NCBI RefSeq assembly: GCF_003937945.1
Contig: NZ_RSEC01000024.1
Location: 1-64,000 of the forward strand
DNA: 64,000 bases
From: Amycolatopsis eburnea
GTDB lineage: Bacteria > Actinomycetota > Actinomycetes > Mycobacteriales > Pseudonocardiaceae
Direction of reading: 5' to 3'
How positions within the stretch are numbered: position 1 is the stretch's first letter; each line of letters opens with the position of its first letter. The notes beneath the pieces were generated by a model, which was not told where the DNA came from, did not search any database, and worked only from the letters and a program-made list of their open reading frames with translations. Shown here piece after piece: positions 54,240 to 63,843 of this stretch. The position numbers and the translations under genes are program-made.

Positions 54240-56753
54240 ATGAGCAACCCTTACGAGCGCCCACGAGTCCCGGACAAGGTCGGTGTCGACGGTCTGGAGG
54301 CCAAGTGGGTACCCGTATGGGAAGCCACCGGCGCCTACCGCTTCGACCGGACGAAGACCCGCGAAGAGGTCTACTCGATCGACACTCCCCCGCCGACGGT
54401 CAGCGGGTCGCTGCACATCGGGCACGTCTTCTCCTACACCCACACCGACGTGCTGGCGCGGTTCAAGCGGATGCGCGGGCTCGAGGTGTTCTACCCGATG
54501 GGGTGGGACGACAACGGCCTGCCGACCGAACGCCGGGTGCAGAACCACTTCGGCGTCCGCTGCGAGCCTTCGCTGCCCTACGACCCGGACTTCCGCGCCC
54601 CGGAGAAGCCGGGCAAGGACGTGGTCTCGATCTCGCGGCGCAACTTCGTCGAGCTGTGCGAAACGCTGACCGAGACCGACGAGCAGGTCTTCGAGCAGCT
54701 GTGGCGGCAGCTCGGGCTGTCGGTCGACTGGACGATGACCTACCAGACGATCGGGCGCGAGTCGCGGCTGATCTCGCAGCGCGCGTTCCTGCGCAACCTG
54801 GAGCGCGGCGAGGCCTACCAGGCCGAAGCGCCGACGCTGTGGGACGTGACGTTCCGGACCGCCGTCGCCCAGGCCGAGCTGGAGGACCGCGAACGCCCGG
54901 GTGCCTTCCACGACCTGGCGTTCACCGGGCCCGACGGCTCCGACGTCGTGATCGCGACGACCCGGCCGGAGCTGCTGCCCGCGTGCGTGGCCCTGGTGGC
55001 GCACCCCGACGACGAGCGGTTCCAGCCGCTGTTCGGGAAGACCGTGCGGACGCCGGTGTTCGGCGTCGAGGTGCCCGTGGTGGCGCACCACCTCGCGGAT
55101 CCCGGGAAGGGCCGGGGCATCGCGATGGTGTGCACGTTCGGCGACACCACCGACGTCACGTGGTGGCGTGAGCTGCGCCTGGCGACGCGGGTGGTGCTGG
55201 GCCGGGACGGGCGGTTCCTGCCGGACGCGCCGTCCGGGGTGCCCGCCGAGGCGTACGCGCCGCTGGTCGGCAAGACCGTCCACACGGGACGCGAGATCAT
55301 GGTCGGTCTGCTGCGCGAGGCCGGGGCCCTGCACGGGGAACCGCGGCCGATCACGCACTCGGTGAAGTTCTACGAAAAGGGCGACAAGCCACTGGAAATC
55401 GTCGCGAGCAGGCAGTGGTACCTGCGCAACGGCGGCAACGACGTCGCGTTCCGGGAGAAGATGCTGGCCCGCGGCGAGGAACTGAACTGGGTGCCGAAGC
55501 ACATGCGCGTCCGGTACTCGTCGTGGGTGGAGAACCTGGCCGGGGACTGGCTGGTCAGCCGCCAGCGGTTCTTCGGCGTGCCGATCCCGCTGTGGTACCG
55601 GCTCGACGCGAACGGCGAGCCCGACTACGACGCGCGGCTGCTGCCGGACACCCTGCCGGTCGACCCGAGCAGCGACGTCCCGCCCGGCTTCACCGAGGAC
55701 CAGCGCGGCGTGCCGGGCGGGTTCGCCGCCGACCCCGACGTGATGGACACGTGGGCGACGTCGTCGCTGACGCCGCAGATCGTCGGCCGGTGGAGCGTCG
55801 ACGACGACCTGTTCGCGCGCGTGTTCCCGATGGACCTGCGGCCGCAGGCGCACGAGATCATCCGCACCTGGCTGTTCTCGACGGCGGTGCGGGCGGAGCT
55901 GGAGCACGGCGTGCTGCCGTGGCGGGAGACGGCGATCGCGGGCTGGGTGCTCGACCCCGACCGCAAGAAGATGTCGAAGTCCAAGGGCAACGTGACGACG
56001 CCGGTGGACCTGCTGGAGCGGTTCGGCTCGGACGCGGTCCGCTACTGGGCGGCGAGCGCGCGCCCGGGCGTCGACACGGCGGTGGACGAAGGCCAGATGA
56101 AGGTCGGCCGCCGGCTGGCGACGAAGCTGCTCAACGCGAGCCGGTTCGTGCTGGGCCTCGGCGTGCCGTCGCCGGATGCGGTCGCTTCCGAGCCGCTGGA
56201 CCGGGCGCTGCTGGCGGCGCTGGCCGTCGTCGTCGAGCAGGCGACCGCGGCTCTGGAGGCGCTGGACTACGCGCGGGCGCTGCAGGTGACGGAGACGTTC
56301 TTCTGGACGTTCTGCGACGACTACGTCGAGCTGGTGAAGGGCCGCGGGTACGGCGACCTCGGCCCGGCCGAGGCGGCTTCGGCGCAGGCGGCGCTGGTGA
56401 CGGCGTTGTCGGCGGTGCTGCGGCTGTTCGCGCCGTTCCTGCCGTTCGCGGCGGAGGAGGTGTGGTCGTGGTGGCAGGAGGGCTCGGTGCACCGGGCTCC
56501 GTGGCCGGCCGTCACGCCCGTCGAGGGTGACCCGGAGCTGCTCGCACTGGCCGGCGAGGTGATCGCGGCGGTGCGGCGGGCGAAGACGGACGCGAAGGTG
56601 TCGATGCGCACCGCCGTCGAGACGCTGACGGTGACGGGACCCGCGGACCTGTTGGCGCGGTTCGCGGACATCGAGGCCGACATCCGCGTCGCGGGTGCGA
56701 TCACCGCGGTGGAGACGCGCGAAGGCGAGTTCGCGGTGGAAGCGAAGATCTAG
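54240..56753 (+). CDS. valS: Valyl-tRNA synthetase, short form lacking the C-terminal coiled coil
   Basis: An 837-residue class I synthetase. The HIGH motif is HIGH at residues 59-62 (GSLHIGHVFSYTHTD), the editing domain is in the middle (VVIATTRPELLPACVALVAHPDD), KMSKS is at about 577-581 (RKKMSKSKGN) and the anticodon-binding domain follows. The protein ends at EGEFAVEAKI without the usual Val_tRNA-synt_C coiled coil of bacterial enzymes. It is therefore the archaeal-like or short type. Many actinobacteria also carry a longer valS near folC; that cannot be checked here. It starts 9 bp after the MFS gene. Confidence 0.9.
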   Translation: MSNPYERPRVPDKVGVDGLEAKWVPVWEATGAYRFDRTKTREEVYSIDTPPPTVSGSLHIGHVFSYTHTDVLARFKRMRGLEVFYPMGWDDNGLPTERRVQNHFGVRCEPSLPYDPDFRAPEKPGKDVVSISRRNFVELCETLTETDEQVFEQLWRQLGLSVDWTMTYQTIGRESRLISQRAFLRNLERGEAYQAEAPTLWDVTFRTAVAQAELEDRERPGAFHDLAFTGPDGSDVVIATTRPELLPACVALVAHPDDERFQPLFGKTVRTPVFGVEVPVVAHHLADPGKGRGIAMVCTFGDTTDVTWWRELRLATRVVLGRDGRFLPDAPSGVPAEAYAPLVGKTVHTGREIMVGLLREAGALHGEPRPITHSVKFYEKGDKPLEIVASRQWYLRNGGNDVAFREKMLARGEELNWVPKHMRVRYSSWVENLAGDWLVSRQRFFGVPIPLWYRLDANGEPDYDARLLPDTLPVDPSSDVPPGFTEDQRGVPGGFAADPDVMDTWATSSLTPQIVGRWSVDDDLFARVFPMDLRPQAHEIIRTWLFSTAVRAELEHGVLPWRETAIAGWVLDPDRKKMSKSKGNVTTPVDLLERFGSDAVRYWAASARPGVDTAVDEGQMKVGRRLATKLLNASRFVLGLGVPSPDAVASEPLDRALLAALAVVVEQATAALEALDYARALQVTETFFWTFCDDYVELVKGRGYGDLGPAEAASAQAALVTALSAVLRLFAPFLPFAAEEVWSWWQEGSVHRAPWPAVTPVEGDPELLALAGEVIAAVRRAKTDAKVSMRTAVETLTVTGPADLLARFADIEADIRVAGAITAVETREGEFAVEAKI

Positions 56754-56768
56754 GCCGAAGGGCCGCCG

Positions 56769-57596
56769 TCACGCACCGGCGGCGGCCCACCAGGCTTCGT
56801 CGAGCTCCCCGCGGGCCACGATCTCCGCCGGCCCCGACAGCGTCGACGCGCCTCGCGACACCGTCACCGACACCCGGCCGCCCGGGATGTCCACTGTGGA
56901 CGAGCCGGTGTCGGTGCCGGAGAGGTGGAACGCGGCCGCCACCGCGGCGACCGTGCCGGTGCCGCACGCGCGCGTCTCCCCCACGCCGCGTTCGTGCACG
57001 CGCATCCGCAGCGCGCCGTCGCCGAGGCGGTTGACGAACTCGAGGTTCACGCCGTGGGGGAAGAAGTCGTGGTCGAAGTCGGGCTGGTCGCGCAGGTCGA
57101 GGTCCGCGACGTCGTCGTCGAGCACCGACACCAGGTGCGGGTTGCCGACGTTGACCGCGACACCGGAGAACGGGCGGCCGGCCACCACCGTGACCGAGGT
57201 GCCGGTGATCGTCGCCGGCCCCATCTGGACGGTCACCGAGCGGTCCGGGTGCACGACCAGCGGGCGGTCGCCGGCGCGGGTGCCGATGACGAACTCGCCC
57301 TCGGTCTCGAGACCGGCGTCGACGAGGTAGCGGGCGAAGACGCGCACGCCGTTGCCGCACATCTCGGCGATCGACCCGTCGGCGTTGCGGTAGTCCATGA
57401 ACCACTCGCCCTCGGACGGGACGTCCAGCGCCGCGGCGCGGACGACGCGCAGCACGCCGTCGGCCCCGAGGCCGCGCTGGCGGTCGCACAGCGCGGCGAC
57501 CCTCGCCTCGGTCAGCTCGAGGCGGCCCGCCGGATCGGGGAGCAGCACGAAGTCGTTCTGCGTGCCGTGCCCCTTGAGGAACTCGATTCCGCCCAT
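56769..57596 (-). CDS. dapF: Diaminopimelate epimerase
   Basis: A 275-residue epimerase. The catalytic cysteines are in [15 protein letters not shown] and [24 protein letters not shown] near the N-terminus and [11 protein letters not shown] are also family blocks. It converts LL- to meso-diaminopimelate for lysine and peptidoglycan. The ATG at 57594-57596 is used; a longer in-frame extension is not credible. It follows miaA by 10 bp on the same strand, as in Rv2726c-Rv2727c. Confidence 0.95.
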   Translation of the reverse strand: MGGIEFLKGHGTQNDFVLLPDPAGRLELTEARVAALCDRQRGLGADGVLRVVRAAALDVPSEGEWFMDYRNADGSIAEMCGNGVRVFARYLVDAGLETEGEFVIGTRAGDRPLVVHPDRSVTVQMGPATITGTSVTVVAGRPFSGVAVNVGNPHLVSVLDDDVADLDLRDQPDFDHDFFPHGVNLEFVNRLGDGALRMRVHERGVGETRACGTGTVAAVAAAFHLSGTDTGSSTVDIPGGRVSVTVSRGASTLSGPAEIVARGELDEAWWAAAGA

Positions 57597-57606
57597 AGGG
57601 GCAAGA

Positions 57607-58509
57607 TTACCGGCCCAGGGTATCCAGGACGCGCGCGGCCAGCCCCGGATCGGCGCCGTCGAACCAGTGGATCCGCTGGTCGCGCCGGAACCAGGAACGT
57701 TGCTTCCGGACGAAGCGCCGCGTCGCCTGCGCGGTCGCCGCTGCGGCCGCTCCGAAGTCGCCGTCGCCGTCCAGCTCGGCGAGCACCTGCTGGTAGCCGA
57801 GCGCCCGCGCCGCCGTCTTGCCCTCACGCAGGCCGCGCTTCTCCAGCTCACGCACTTCGTCGACGAGCCCCGCCTCGAACATCCGCCGGACGCGCTCGTT
57901 CACCCGCTCGTCCAGCTCCTCGGGTTCGCGGTCGACGCCGATCAGGACCGTGCCGTAGCGGGCGGGGCCGGGCTTGGGCAGGTTCGCCGAGAACGGCTCG
58001 CCGGTGATCTCGATGACTTCGAGGGCGCGCACGATCCGCCGGGTGTTCGTCGGCAGGATCGCGGCCGCGGCGGCCGGATCACGTTCACCCAACCGGGTGT
58101 ACAACGCGGGGGTGCCGAGCTGCTCCGCCTCCGCGTCCAGCCGGGCCCGGACCGCCGGGTCGGTGCCCGGGAACCGCAGGTCGTCGAGCACCGCCTGGAC
58201 GTACAGGCCGGACCCGCCGGTCAGCACCGGCACCCGGCCGGCGGCCAGCAGCCGCTCGATCTCGGCGCGCGCGTGGCGCTGGTAGGCGGCGACCGACGCC
58301 GTCTCGGTCACGTCCAGGACGTCGAGCAGGTGGTGCGGAACGCCGCGGCGCTCCTCCTCGGTGGCTTTCGCGGTGCCGATGTCCATGCCGCGGTAGAGCT
58401 GCAGGGCGTCGGCGTTGACGACTTCGCCGCCCAGCTCCAGCGCCAGCTCCACGGCCAGTGCGGTCTTGCCGGTGGCCGTCGGCCCGACCACGGCGACGGG
58501 GCTGTTCAC
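57607..58509 (-). CDS. miaA: tRNA dimethylallyltransferase MiaA
   Basis: A 300-residue enzyme. The P-loop is [13 protein letters not shown] (residues 7-19), [15 protein letters not shown] and [14 protein letters not shown] follow, as does [15 protein letters not shown]. The C-terminal [16 protein letters not shown] and [20 protein letters not shown] blocks are typical. It prenylates A37 of tRNAs; miaB in the same window completes the modification to ms2i6A. GTG start at 58509. Confidence 0.96.
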   Translation of the reverse strand: MNSPVAVVGPTATGKTALAVELALELGGEVVNADALQLYRGMDIGTAKATEEERRGVPHHLLDVLDVTETASVAAYQRHARAEIERLLAAGRVPVLTGGSGLYVQAVLDDLRFPGTDPAVRARLDAEAEQLGTPALYTRLGERDPAAAAAILPTNTRRIVRALEVIEITGEPFSANLPKPGPARYGTVLIGVDREPEELDERVNERVRRMFEAGLVDEVRELEKRGLREGKTAARALGYQQVLAELDGDGDFGAAAAATAQATRRFVRKQRSWFRRDQRIHWFDGADPGLAARVLDTLGR

Positions 58510-58668
58510 GGCGGCTGACGATACCGGCGGGCCGCCACGGAGCGTCCACCGGAAGTAGGATCACGAGCTTCGAGTGGCTCATCCAGTACCACGGTGCGCG
58601 CTGAGCTGCTTGAATGCCGCGTGGGGGTCGTAGCATCCGAGCACGGCCCGTGACGACCGCATTACCCG

Positions 58669-58706
58669 GCCCCGCTTCCGCGGCGGGGCGCCCGCACCAG
58701 CGGGCG
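58669..58706 (+). promoter_or_regulatory. Two tandem hairpins in the 5' leader of the DUF349 gene
   Basis: GCCCCGC/GCGGGGC (58669-58675, 58683-58689; 7-base loop) and CGCCCGC/GCGGGCG (58689-58695, 58700-58706; 4-base loop) are adjacent perfect 7-bp stems. The ribosome site AAGGAG follows 8 bp later, 9 bases before the ATG. They could be an attenuator or a transcript-protecting structure. The rest of the 219-bp divergent gap shows nothing clear. Confidence 0.45.
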
Positions 58707-58728
58707 TACAGGCGATAAGGAGCCTGCG

Positions 58729-60042
58729 ATGGCCCAGGAGAACACTTCCACCGGTACCCCGGCCCCGCACCCGGTGCCGCACGCGCTGCACGCCGGGCAC
58801 GCCGCCCCGCCCGTGCCGCCCGCCGAGCCGACGCCCGCCACCTGGGGCCGGATCGACGACGAGGGGACCGTCTACGTCATCACCGCCGAGGGTGAACGCG
58901 CGGTCGGCGTCTGGCAGGCCGGCAGCCCCGACGAGGGCCTGGTGCACTACGCCCGCCGCTTCGACGACGTGCGCACCGAGGTCGAGCTGCTGGAGACCCG
59001 GCTGGTCTCCGGGGCAGGCGACCCGAAGCACGCGCTGTCGAGCGCCACCCAGATCCGGGACGGGCTGGCCGAATCCGCCGTGGTCGGCGACCTGGCCGCG
59101 CTCGCCGCGCGCCTGGACTACGTCATTGCGCACGCCGAGAAGGCGTTGGCCGCCGCCAAGGCGGAGCGCGAGGAGGCACGGACCGCCGCGGTCGCGCGCA
59201 AGCAGGAGCTGGCCGAGGAGGCCGAGAAGATCGCCGCCGACTCCACTCAGTGGAAGGCGGCGGGCGACCGGCTGCGCGCCATCCTGGACGAGTGGAAGAC
59301 GGTCAAGGGCGTCGACCGCAAGACCGACGACGAGCTGTGGAAGCGGTTCTCGAAGGCCCGGGAGGCGTTCAACCGCCGCCGCGGCTCGCACTTCGCCGAG
59401 CTCGACAAGCAGCGCGCGTCGGCCAAGCAGCGCAAGGAAGAGCTCATCGCCGAGGCCGAGGCCATCAGCGAGTCCGAGGACTGGGGCGAGACCGCCGGCC
59501 GCTACAAGGACCTGATGACCGAGTGGAAGGCCGCCGGGCGCGCGCCCAAGGACAGCGACGAGGCCCTGTGGCAGCGCTTCCGCGCGGCACAGGACAAGTT
59601 CTTCGCCCGCCGGTCCGCGGTGTTCTCCGAGCGCGACGCCGAGTTCTCCCAGAACGCGGCCCGCAAGGAAGAGCTCCTGATCGAGGCCGAGAAGATCGAC
59701 GCGGCGGCCAACCTGGAAGCGGCGAAGAGCGCGCTGCGCAAGATCCAGGAGCAGTGGGACGAGATCGGCAAGGTCCCGCGCGAGCGCATCCGCGAGCTCG
59801 ACGGCAGGCTGAAGGCGGTCCAGGACGCGGTGAAGTCGGCGGAGGACACCCGCTGGCGCCGCACGGACCCGGAAGCGCAGGCGCGCGCGGCGCAGTTCCG
59901 CGAGCGCGTCGAGCAGTTCGAGTCGCAGGCGGCCAAGGCGCGCGCGGCGGGTGACGAGCGCCGGGCGAAGAAGGCCGACGAGCAGGCCGCGCAGTGGCGC
60001 GAGTGGCTGCAGGCCGCGGAGGCGGCGGTCGCGGACCGCTGA
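58729..60042 (+). CDS. DUF349-family coiled protein
   Basis: A 437-residue, strongly helical protein. The N-terminal 60 residues are rich in Pro, His and Ala. A short beta segment (TWGRIDDEGTVYVITAEGERAVGVWQ) follows. Then at least three DUF349 repeats appear, each with a W...(K/G)xFxxAxxxFxxRR pattern (ELWKRFSKAREAFNRRRGSH, ALWQRFRAAQDKFFARRSAV, RKIQEQWDEIGKVPRERIRE). Position matches Rv2731. The family is of unknown function, with proposed roles in ribosome or RNA contacts. Divergent from miaA. Confidence 0.88.
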   Translation: MAQENTSTGTPAPHPVPHALHAGHAAPPVPPAEPTPATWGRIDDEGTVYVITAEGERAVGVWQAGSPDEGLVHYARRFDDVRTEVELLETRLVSGAGDPKHALSSATQIRDGLAESAVVGDLAALAARLDYVIAHAEKALAAAKAEREEARTAAVARKQELAEEAEKIAADSTQWKAAGDRLRAILDEWKTVKGVDRKTDDELWKRFSKAREAFNRRRGSHFAELDKQRASAKQRKEELIAEAEAISESEDWGETAGRYKDLMTEWKAAGRAPKDSDEALWQRFRAAQDKFFARRSAVFSERDAEFSQNAARKEELLIEAEKIDAAANLEAAKSALRKIQEQWDEIGKVPRERIRELDGRLKAVQDAVKSAEDTRWRRTDPEAQARAAQFRERVEQFESQAAKARAAGDERRAKKADEQAAQWREWLQAAEAAVADR

Positions 60043-60053
60043 GGCACCCGAAG

Positions 60054-60108
60054 TGCCGTTAAGGCCACCTTACGGGCGTCTGACGCCCGTAAGGTGGCCT
60101 TAACGGCA
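60054..60108 (+). terminator. Perfect 27-bp inverted repeat after the DUF349 gene
   Basis: Bases 60054-60080 are exactly complementary to 60082-60108, with a single T between. The arms contain GTTAAGGCCACCTTACGGG and its complement. It begins 12 bp past the DUF349 stop, so it can end transcription. Its length and near-zero loop are unusual for a terminator and suggest a dispersed REP-like element used as one. Confidence 0.7.
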
Positions 60109-60221
60109 TCCGGCGAGGGTCGGCAAGCGGACGGTTAACGCGTCACCCGAAGCGGTGTGAGGCGCTGCACGGCCAGGTGGCTTACGGCGCTTTCCGCGCC
60201 TGGCGGTGCTCCACTTCGATC

Positions 60222-60650
60222 ATGAGCAAGCCATCGAACTTCGTGTCCGCACTGGTCCTCGCCTGCACCGTCGCACTCGCCGCCCCGGCCGTCGCGTTCG
60301 CCGCGACCGGGCCCGCGCCGGCCGCGGTCCAGGGGAAGAAGCACAAGGCCAAGGTCGAGGCCAAGGCCGACAAGAGCCGCGTCAAGGTCGGCGAAACGAC
60401 GAAGATCAAGGGCTCGTTCGCCGACCTCGGCGGGCAGGAGAGCCTCGCCGGGGGCGAGCCGGTGATCGTCCAGCAGCTGCAGGCCGGCGTGTGGGTCAAC
60501 CTGAGCACCACGACCTGCCGGCCGAACGGCGGTTTCGTGTTCAGCCTGAGCTTCAGCCTCCGGACCACCCTGACGCTGCGCGTCTACCACCCGGAGACCG
60601 ACCTCTACCTCAGCGCGGTCTCCAGCGTGTTCGGCGTGGTCGTGGTCTAG
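60222..60650 (+). CDS. Small secreted protein of unknown function
   Basis: A 142-residue protein from ATG 60222. The signal peptide is residues 1-22 (NFVSALVLACTVALAAPAVAFAA). The mature part has a Lys-rich segment (KKHKAKVEAKADKSRVK) and then a compact beta-rich domain (GETTKIKGSFADLGG, VIVQQLQAGVWVNLSTTTC, TLTLRVYHPETDLYLSAVSS) of immunoglobulin-like appearance. A single Cys is present. The upstream in-frame ATG at 60177 would hide the signal peptide. Its 3' end overlaps the convergent gene by 4 bp. Confidence 0.75.
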   Translation: MSKPSNFVSALVLACTVALAAPAVAFAATGPAPAAVQGKKHKAKVEAKADKSRVKVGETTKIKGSFADLGGQESLAGGEPVIVQQLQAGVWVNLSTTTCRPNGGFVFSLSFSLRTTLTLRVYHPETDLYLSAVSSVFGVVVV

Positions 60651-61120
60651 GCGCGGGAGAACGCCGTGCGCATCCACTGCACGGCGAGGCAGATCATCGC
60701 CAGCCAGGCGATGATCAGGCCGATCCCGGGCCCGCCGCCGGCGGCCCCGCTGGCGTGCGACGACTGCTGCGACCAGATGGCCAGCAGCCCGTCCACCGAA
60801 GCGAACCAGCCGCCGGCGGCGCACACCCAGGCCAGCCACCACCGGCGCGTCACCAGCGCCAGCGCCGAGGCGAGGATGCCGGCGGCGGTCGACGTCGCCG
60901 CGAACAGCTGCGGGATGCCGCCGCCCTCGCCGGCCAGCACCTGCCAGCCCGCGTGGTCGCCGACCCACGGGAGGATCAGGCAGACCAGCAGCACGAACGA
61001 GAACACGGCGATGGTGAACCCGCGCCGGCCCAGCTCCACCGTGCGCGACGCGTGCTCGCCCGCTTCGTCGATCTCGGCGGCCAGTTCGGCCAGGTCACCG
61101 TTGCCCTGGGGCTCGGTCAC
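60647..61120 (-). CDS. Conserved membrane protein (Rv2732c-like position)
   Basis: A 157-residue protein with four predicted membrane helices (about 34-55, 68-90, 93-112 and 130-150) after an acidic N-terminus ([21 protein letters not shown]). The GTG at 61118-61120 overlaps the miaB stop as GTGA, which fixes the start. Its place downstream of miaB matches Rv2732c, a conserved membrane protein of unknown function. Confidence 0.82.
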   Translation of the reverse strand: MTEPQGNGDLAELAAEIDEAGEHASRTVELGRRGFTIAVFSFVLLVCLILPWVGDHAGWQVLAGEGGGIPQLFAATSTAAGILASALALVTRRWWLAWVCAAGGWFASVDGLLAIWSQQSSHASGAAGGGPGIGLIIAWLAMICLAVQWMRTAFSRA

Positions 61121-62610
61121 AGCGCACACCCACTCACCGGCTCGGGCCGGGCGGCCGGGGCTCCGAAGCCCGGCAGGCCCAGCGTGACACCGCTCGTCTT
61201 CGGCCGCAGCCCGGCCTCCGCGTTGTCGCCGGCGCGGGTCCGCCGGTGCGACAGCAGGTCGCCGTCCGCGACCAGGTGGTGCGGCGCGCCGTAGGTGACG
61301 ACCGTCTCGACGACGTCACCCGGCCGCACCGCGCGGTCCACGTGCGCGCCGGTCGGCGTGAAGTGCACCAGCCTGCCGTCGCGGGCGCGGCCGCTCATCC
61401 GCTGCGTCTCGGCGTCCTTGCGCCCCTCGCCCTCGGCGACGAGCAGCTCGACCCGGCGGCCGACGATCTTCTTGTTCTCTTCCCACGAGATCGCGTTCTG
61501 CAGCTCCACCAGCCGCTCGTAGCGCTCCTGGACGACGGCCTTGGGCAGCTGGCCGTCCATCGTGGCGGCCGGCGTGCCGGGGCGCTTCGAGTACTGGAAG
61601 GTGAACGCGCTGGAGAACCGCGCCTGCTCGACGACGTCCAGCGTCGCCTGGAAGTCCTCCTCGGTCTCCCCGGGGAAGCCGACGATGATGTCGGTGGTGA
61701 TCGCGGCGTCCGGCATGGCCGCGCGGACCTCGTCGAGGATCTTCAGGAAGCGGGCCGAGCGGTAGGACCGCTTCATCTCGCGCAGCACGCGGTCCGACCC
61801 GGACTGCAGCGGCATGTGCAGCTGGTGGCAGACGTTCGGGGTCTCGGCCATGGCGTCGATGACGTCCGAGGTGAACGCGGCCGGGTGCGGCGAGGTGAAG
61901 CGCACGCGCTCCAGCCCGTCGATGCCGCCGGCCGCGCGCAGCAGCTTCCCGAACGCGAGCCGGTCGCCGAACTCGACGCCGTAGGAGTTGACGTTCTGCC
62001 CGAGCAGGGTGACCTCGAGCACGCCCTCGGCGACGAGCGCCTCGACCTCGGCCAGGATCTCGCCGGGCCGCCGGTCGCGCTCCTTGCCACGCAGGGCGGG
62101 CACGATGCAGAAGGTGCAGGTGTTGTTGCACCCGACCGAAACGGACACCCAGCTCGCGTAGGACGATTCGCGGCGCGCGGGCAGCGTGGACGGGAAGGTC
62201 TCGAGCGATTCGAGGATCTCGACCTCGGCCTCGGCGTTGTGCCGGGCACGTTCGAGCAGCGCCGGCAGCGACCCGATGTTGTGCGTCCCGAAGACGACGT
62301 CGACCCAGGGCGCGCGCTTGACGATCTCCCCGCGGTCCTTCTGCGCCAGGCACCCCCCGACGGCGATCTGCAGGTCGGGGTTCGCGACCTTGTCCGGCCG
62401 CAGGTGCCCGAGGGTGCCGTACAGCTTGTTGTCCGCGTTCTCCCGGACGGCGCAGGTGTTGAACACGATCAGGTCGGGCTTGGCACCGTCGGCGACGGGC
62501 GCGTACCCGGCGTCTTCGAGCTGGCCGGCGAGCCGCTCGGAGTCGTGCACGTTCATCTGGCAGCCGAAGGTGCGGATCTGGTACGCCCTGGGTGCCTGGT
62601 TCTCGGTCAT
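61117..62610 (-). CDS. miaB: tRNA-2-methylthio-N6-dimethylallyladenosine synthase MiaB
   Basis: A 497-residue radical SAM methylthiotransferase. The UPF0004 domain has cysteines in [20 protein letters not shown] and GGCLAQKD (auxiliary cluster). The radical SAM motif CxxxCxxC is CNNTCTFC. The TRAM domain lies at about 390-460. It adds the methylthio group to i6A37 of tRNA after MiaA. An extended C-terminus of about 45 residues ([13 protein letters not shown] and onward) is poorly conserved. It is first in a two-gene unit with the membrane protein gene. Confidence 0.96.
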   Translation of the reverse strand: MTENQAPRAYQIRTFGCQMNVHDSERLAGQLEDAGYAPVADGAKPDLIVFNTCAVRENADNKLYGTLGHLRPDKVANPDLQIAVGGCLAQKDRGEIVKRAPWVDVVFGTHNIGSLPALLERARHNAEAEVEILESLETFPSTLPARRESSYASWVSVSVGCNNTCTFCIVPALRGKERDRRPGEILAEVEALVAEGVLEVTLLGQNVNSYGVEFGDRLAFGKLLRAAGGIDGLERVRFTSPHPAAFTSDVIDAMAETPNVCHQLHMPLQSGSDRVLREMKRSYRSARFLKILDEVRAAMPDAAITTDIIVGFPGETEEDFQATLDVVEQARFSSAFTFQYSKRPGTPAATMDGQLPKAVVQERYERLVELQNAISWEENKKIVGRRVELLVAEGEGRKDAETQRMSGRARDGRLVHFTPTGAHVDRAVRPGDVVETVVTYGAPHHLVADGDLLSHRRTRAGDNAEAGLRPKTSGVTLGLPGFGAPAARPEPVSGCAL

Positions 62611-62901
62611 CGCCCTTCAGGATAACCCCCGGCCAGCTGGGCAAATCCGCCACCTGCCCGCCTATTCACGCGAGGGCCGCGCGAACAGGTCTACCTTGTC
62701 CCTGGGTGGACGCCGTCCGGATCGGGAGTCCGGTACGAGGACCACCTGGAAGGGCGATGTTCCCTTCGCCGGGCAAGCGAGCCGGAGCCACTACCCTTGC
62801 CTCCTTCGCTCGGTTCAGGCACACAGAGTGACTGGCTGACCGGTTTCACCACCTTCTCCGCTCGGGTCAACCGCTGACTTGGTCAGCCGCAGGAAGGCCG
62901 A
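62611..62901. other. 291-bp divergent gap between miaB and radical SAM gene
   Basis: It contains the promoters for both flanking genes. A perfect 8-bp inverted repeat GGCTGACC (62834-62841) and GGTCAGCC (62881-62888) flanks the region just before the radical SAM start, with 39 bp between. A ribosome site GGAAGG precedes the ATG at 62902. No precursor-peptide frame that I would trust was seen. Confidence 0.4.
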
Positions 62902-63831
62902 ATGGCAACGACGTCACCCGGCACCGCAACCGCGGTCGCCACGCACGGGAATGGGACAGCCTTTGTCTTCGTGCCCAACCTGTGCAACGCGGCTTGCGCG
63001 TTCTGCTACGTCCAGCCCGGCCTTTCGCGGGCAGCCCACGCGAGCAAGCTCGTACTGCGCCGGGCCCGCGTGGCAGCCGAAGCCCTGGCCGCCCTCGGCT
63101 TCCGGGAAGTCAGGTTCACCGGAGGAGAACCGACGATCTTCGCCAACCTGCCGGAGATCATCGAGCCTTTCCTGGATTCCGGTCTCCGGTACCGCGTGCT
63201 CACCAACGCCATCGACATCGAGGCGCAGCTCCCCTTCTTCGGCCACCACCCCCCTGAGCGGTTCACCATCAGCGTGCACGACACCACCGACCCTTCGTCC
63301 ACCTTCGGCGTCCCCATCAGCCCCGGACGCTGGGCCGAAAACCGGCGCAGGCTCGCGTCCATTTCGGAGGTGGAGGCGACATTCGTGCTTTCGGACGCGG
63401 CACACGAGGAATCGGTGGTGCACCACGCCATCGGCGAACTGGCGGACGACGGCGTCCGGCACATCAAACTGATCCTCGAGAACTCGCACCAACAGGATGC
63501 GGAAATCTTTTCGAAGGTGGCAGGCAACCTCCGGAAGGAATGGGGAGCGTCGTTCAAGACGTTCCGCTTCACCGAAACAAGGGCACTCATCTGCAAGCTC
63601 CCGGACCGGGCCTTCCCCTCGATCGACCTGGGACACGGAGCGGTGTACGCGTGTTGCGTGCAGGTCGGTGATCGCCATCTGCCGAGTGGCCATTTTTCGA
63701 CGTTCACCGCCGACGTCGACGCCGCCCGCAACGCCATCGGCAGCGTCGTGACTTCGGCCATGGCGTTCCGGGCCGCTTTTCTGCCGTGTTCCGGGGGAAG
63801 CCGGTTCTGCCCGATCGCACTGGACCAGTGA
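62902..63831 (+). CDS. Radical SAM protein of unknown specificity
   Basis: A 309-residue protein. The cluster motif CxxxCxxC is CNAACAFCY (residues 28-36) and the SAM-binding FTGGEPTIF follows (about 73-81). The C-terminal part has further cysteines (ACCVQVGD, near 255) and PCSGGSRFCP (Cys296, Cys303), a reduced SPASM/twitch-like region that may hold a second cluster. VLTNAID and TISVHDTTDPSS resemble MoaA/PqqE-type cores. It precedes a nucleotidyltransferase-like gene by 12 bp, in an operon cut by the window end. No precursor peptide is seen. Confidence 0.85.
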   Translation: MATTSPGTATAVATHGNGTAFVFVPNLCNAACAFCYVQPGLSRAAHASKLVLRRARVAAEALAALGFREVRFTGGEPTIFANLPEIIEPFLDSGLRYRVLTNAIDIEAQLPFFGHHPPERFTISVHDTTDPSSTFGVPISPGRWAENRRRLASISEVEATFVLSDAAHEESVVHHAIGELADDGVRHIKLILENSHQQDAEIFSKVAGNLRKEWGASFKTFRFTETRALICKLPDRAFPSIDLGHGAVYACCVQVGDRHLPSGHFSTFTADVDAARNAIGSVVTSAMAFRAAFLPCSGGSRFCPIALDQ

Positions 63832-63843
63832 AGGGATCAGCCG

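Noticed and set aside
52989..56492. Reverse frame of 1167 codons opposite the MFS and valS genes
   Set aside because: Shadow of two genes with clear family motifs; no domain recognised in it.
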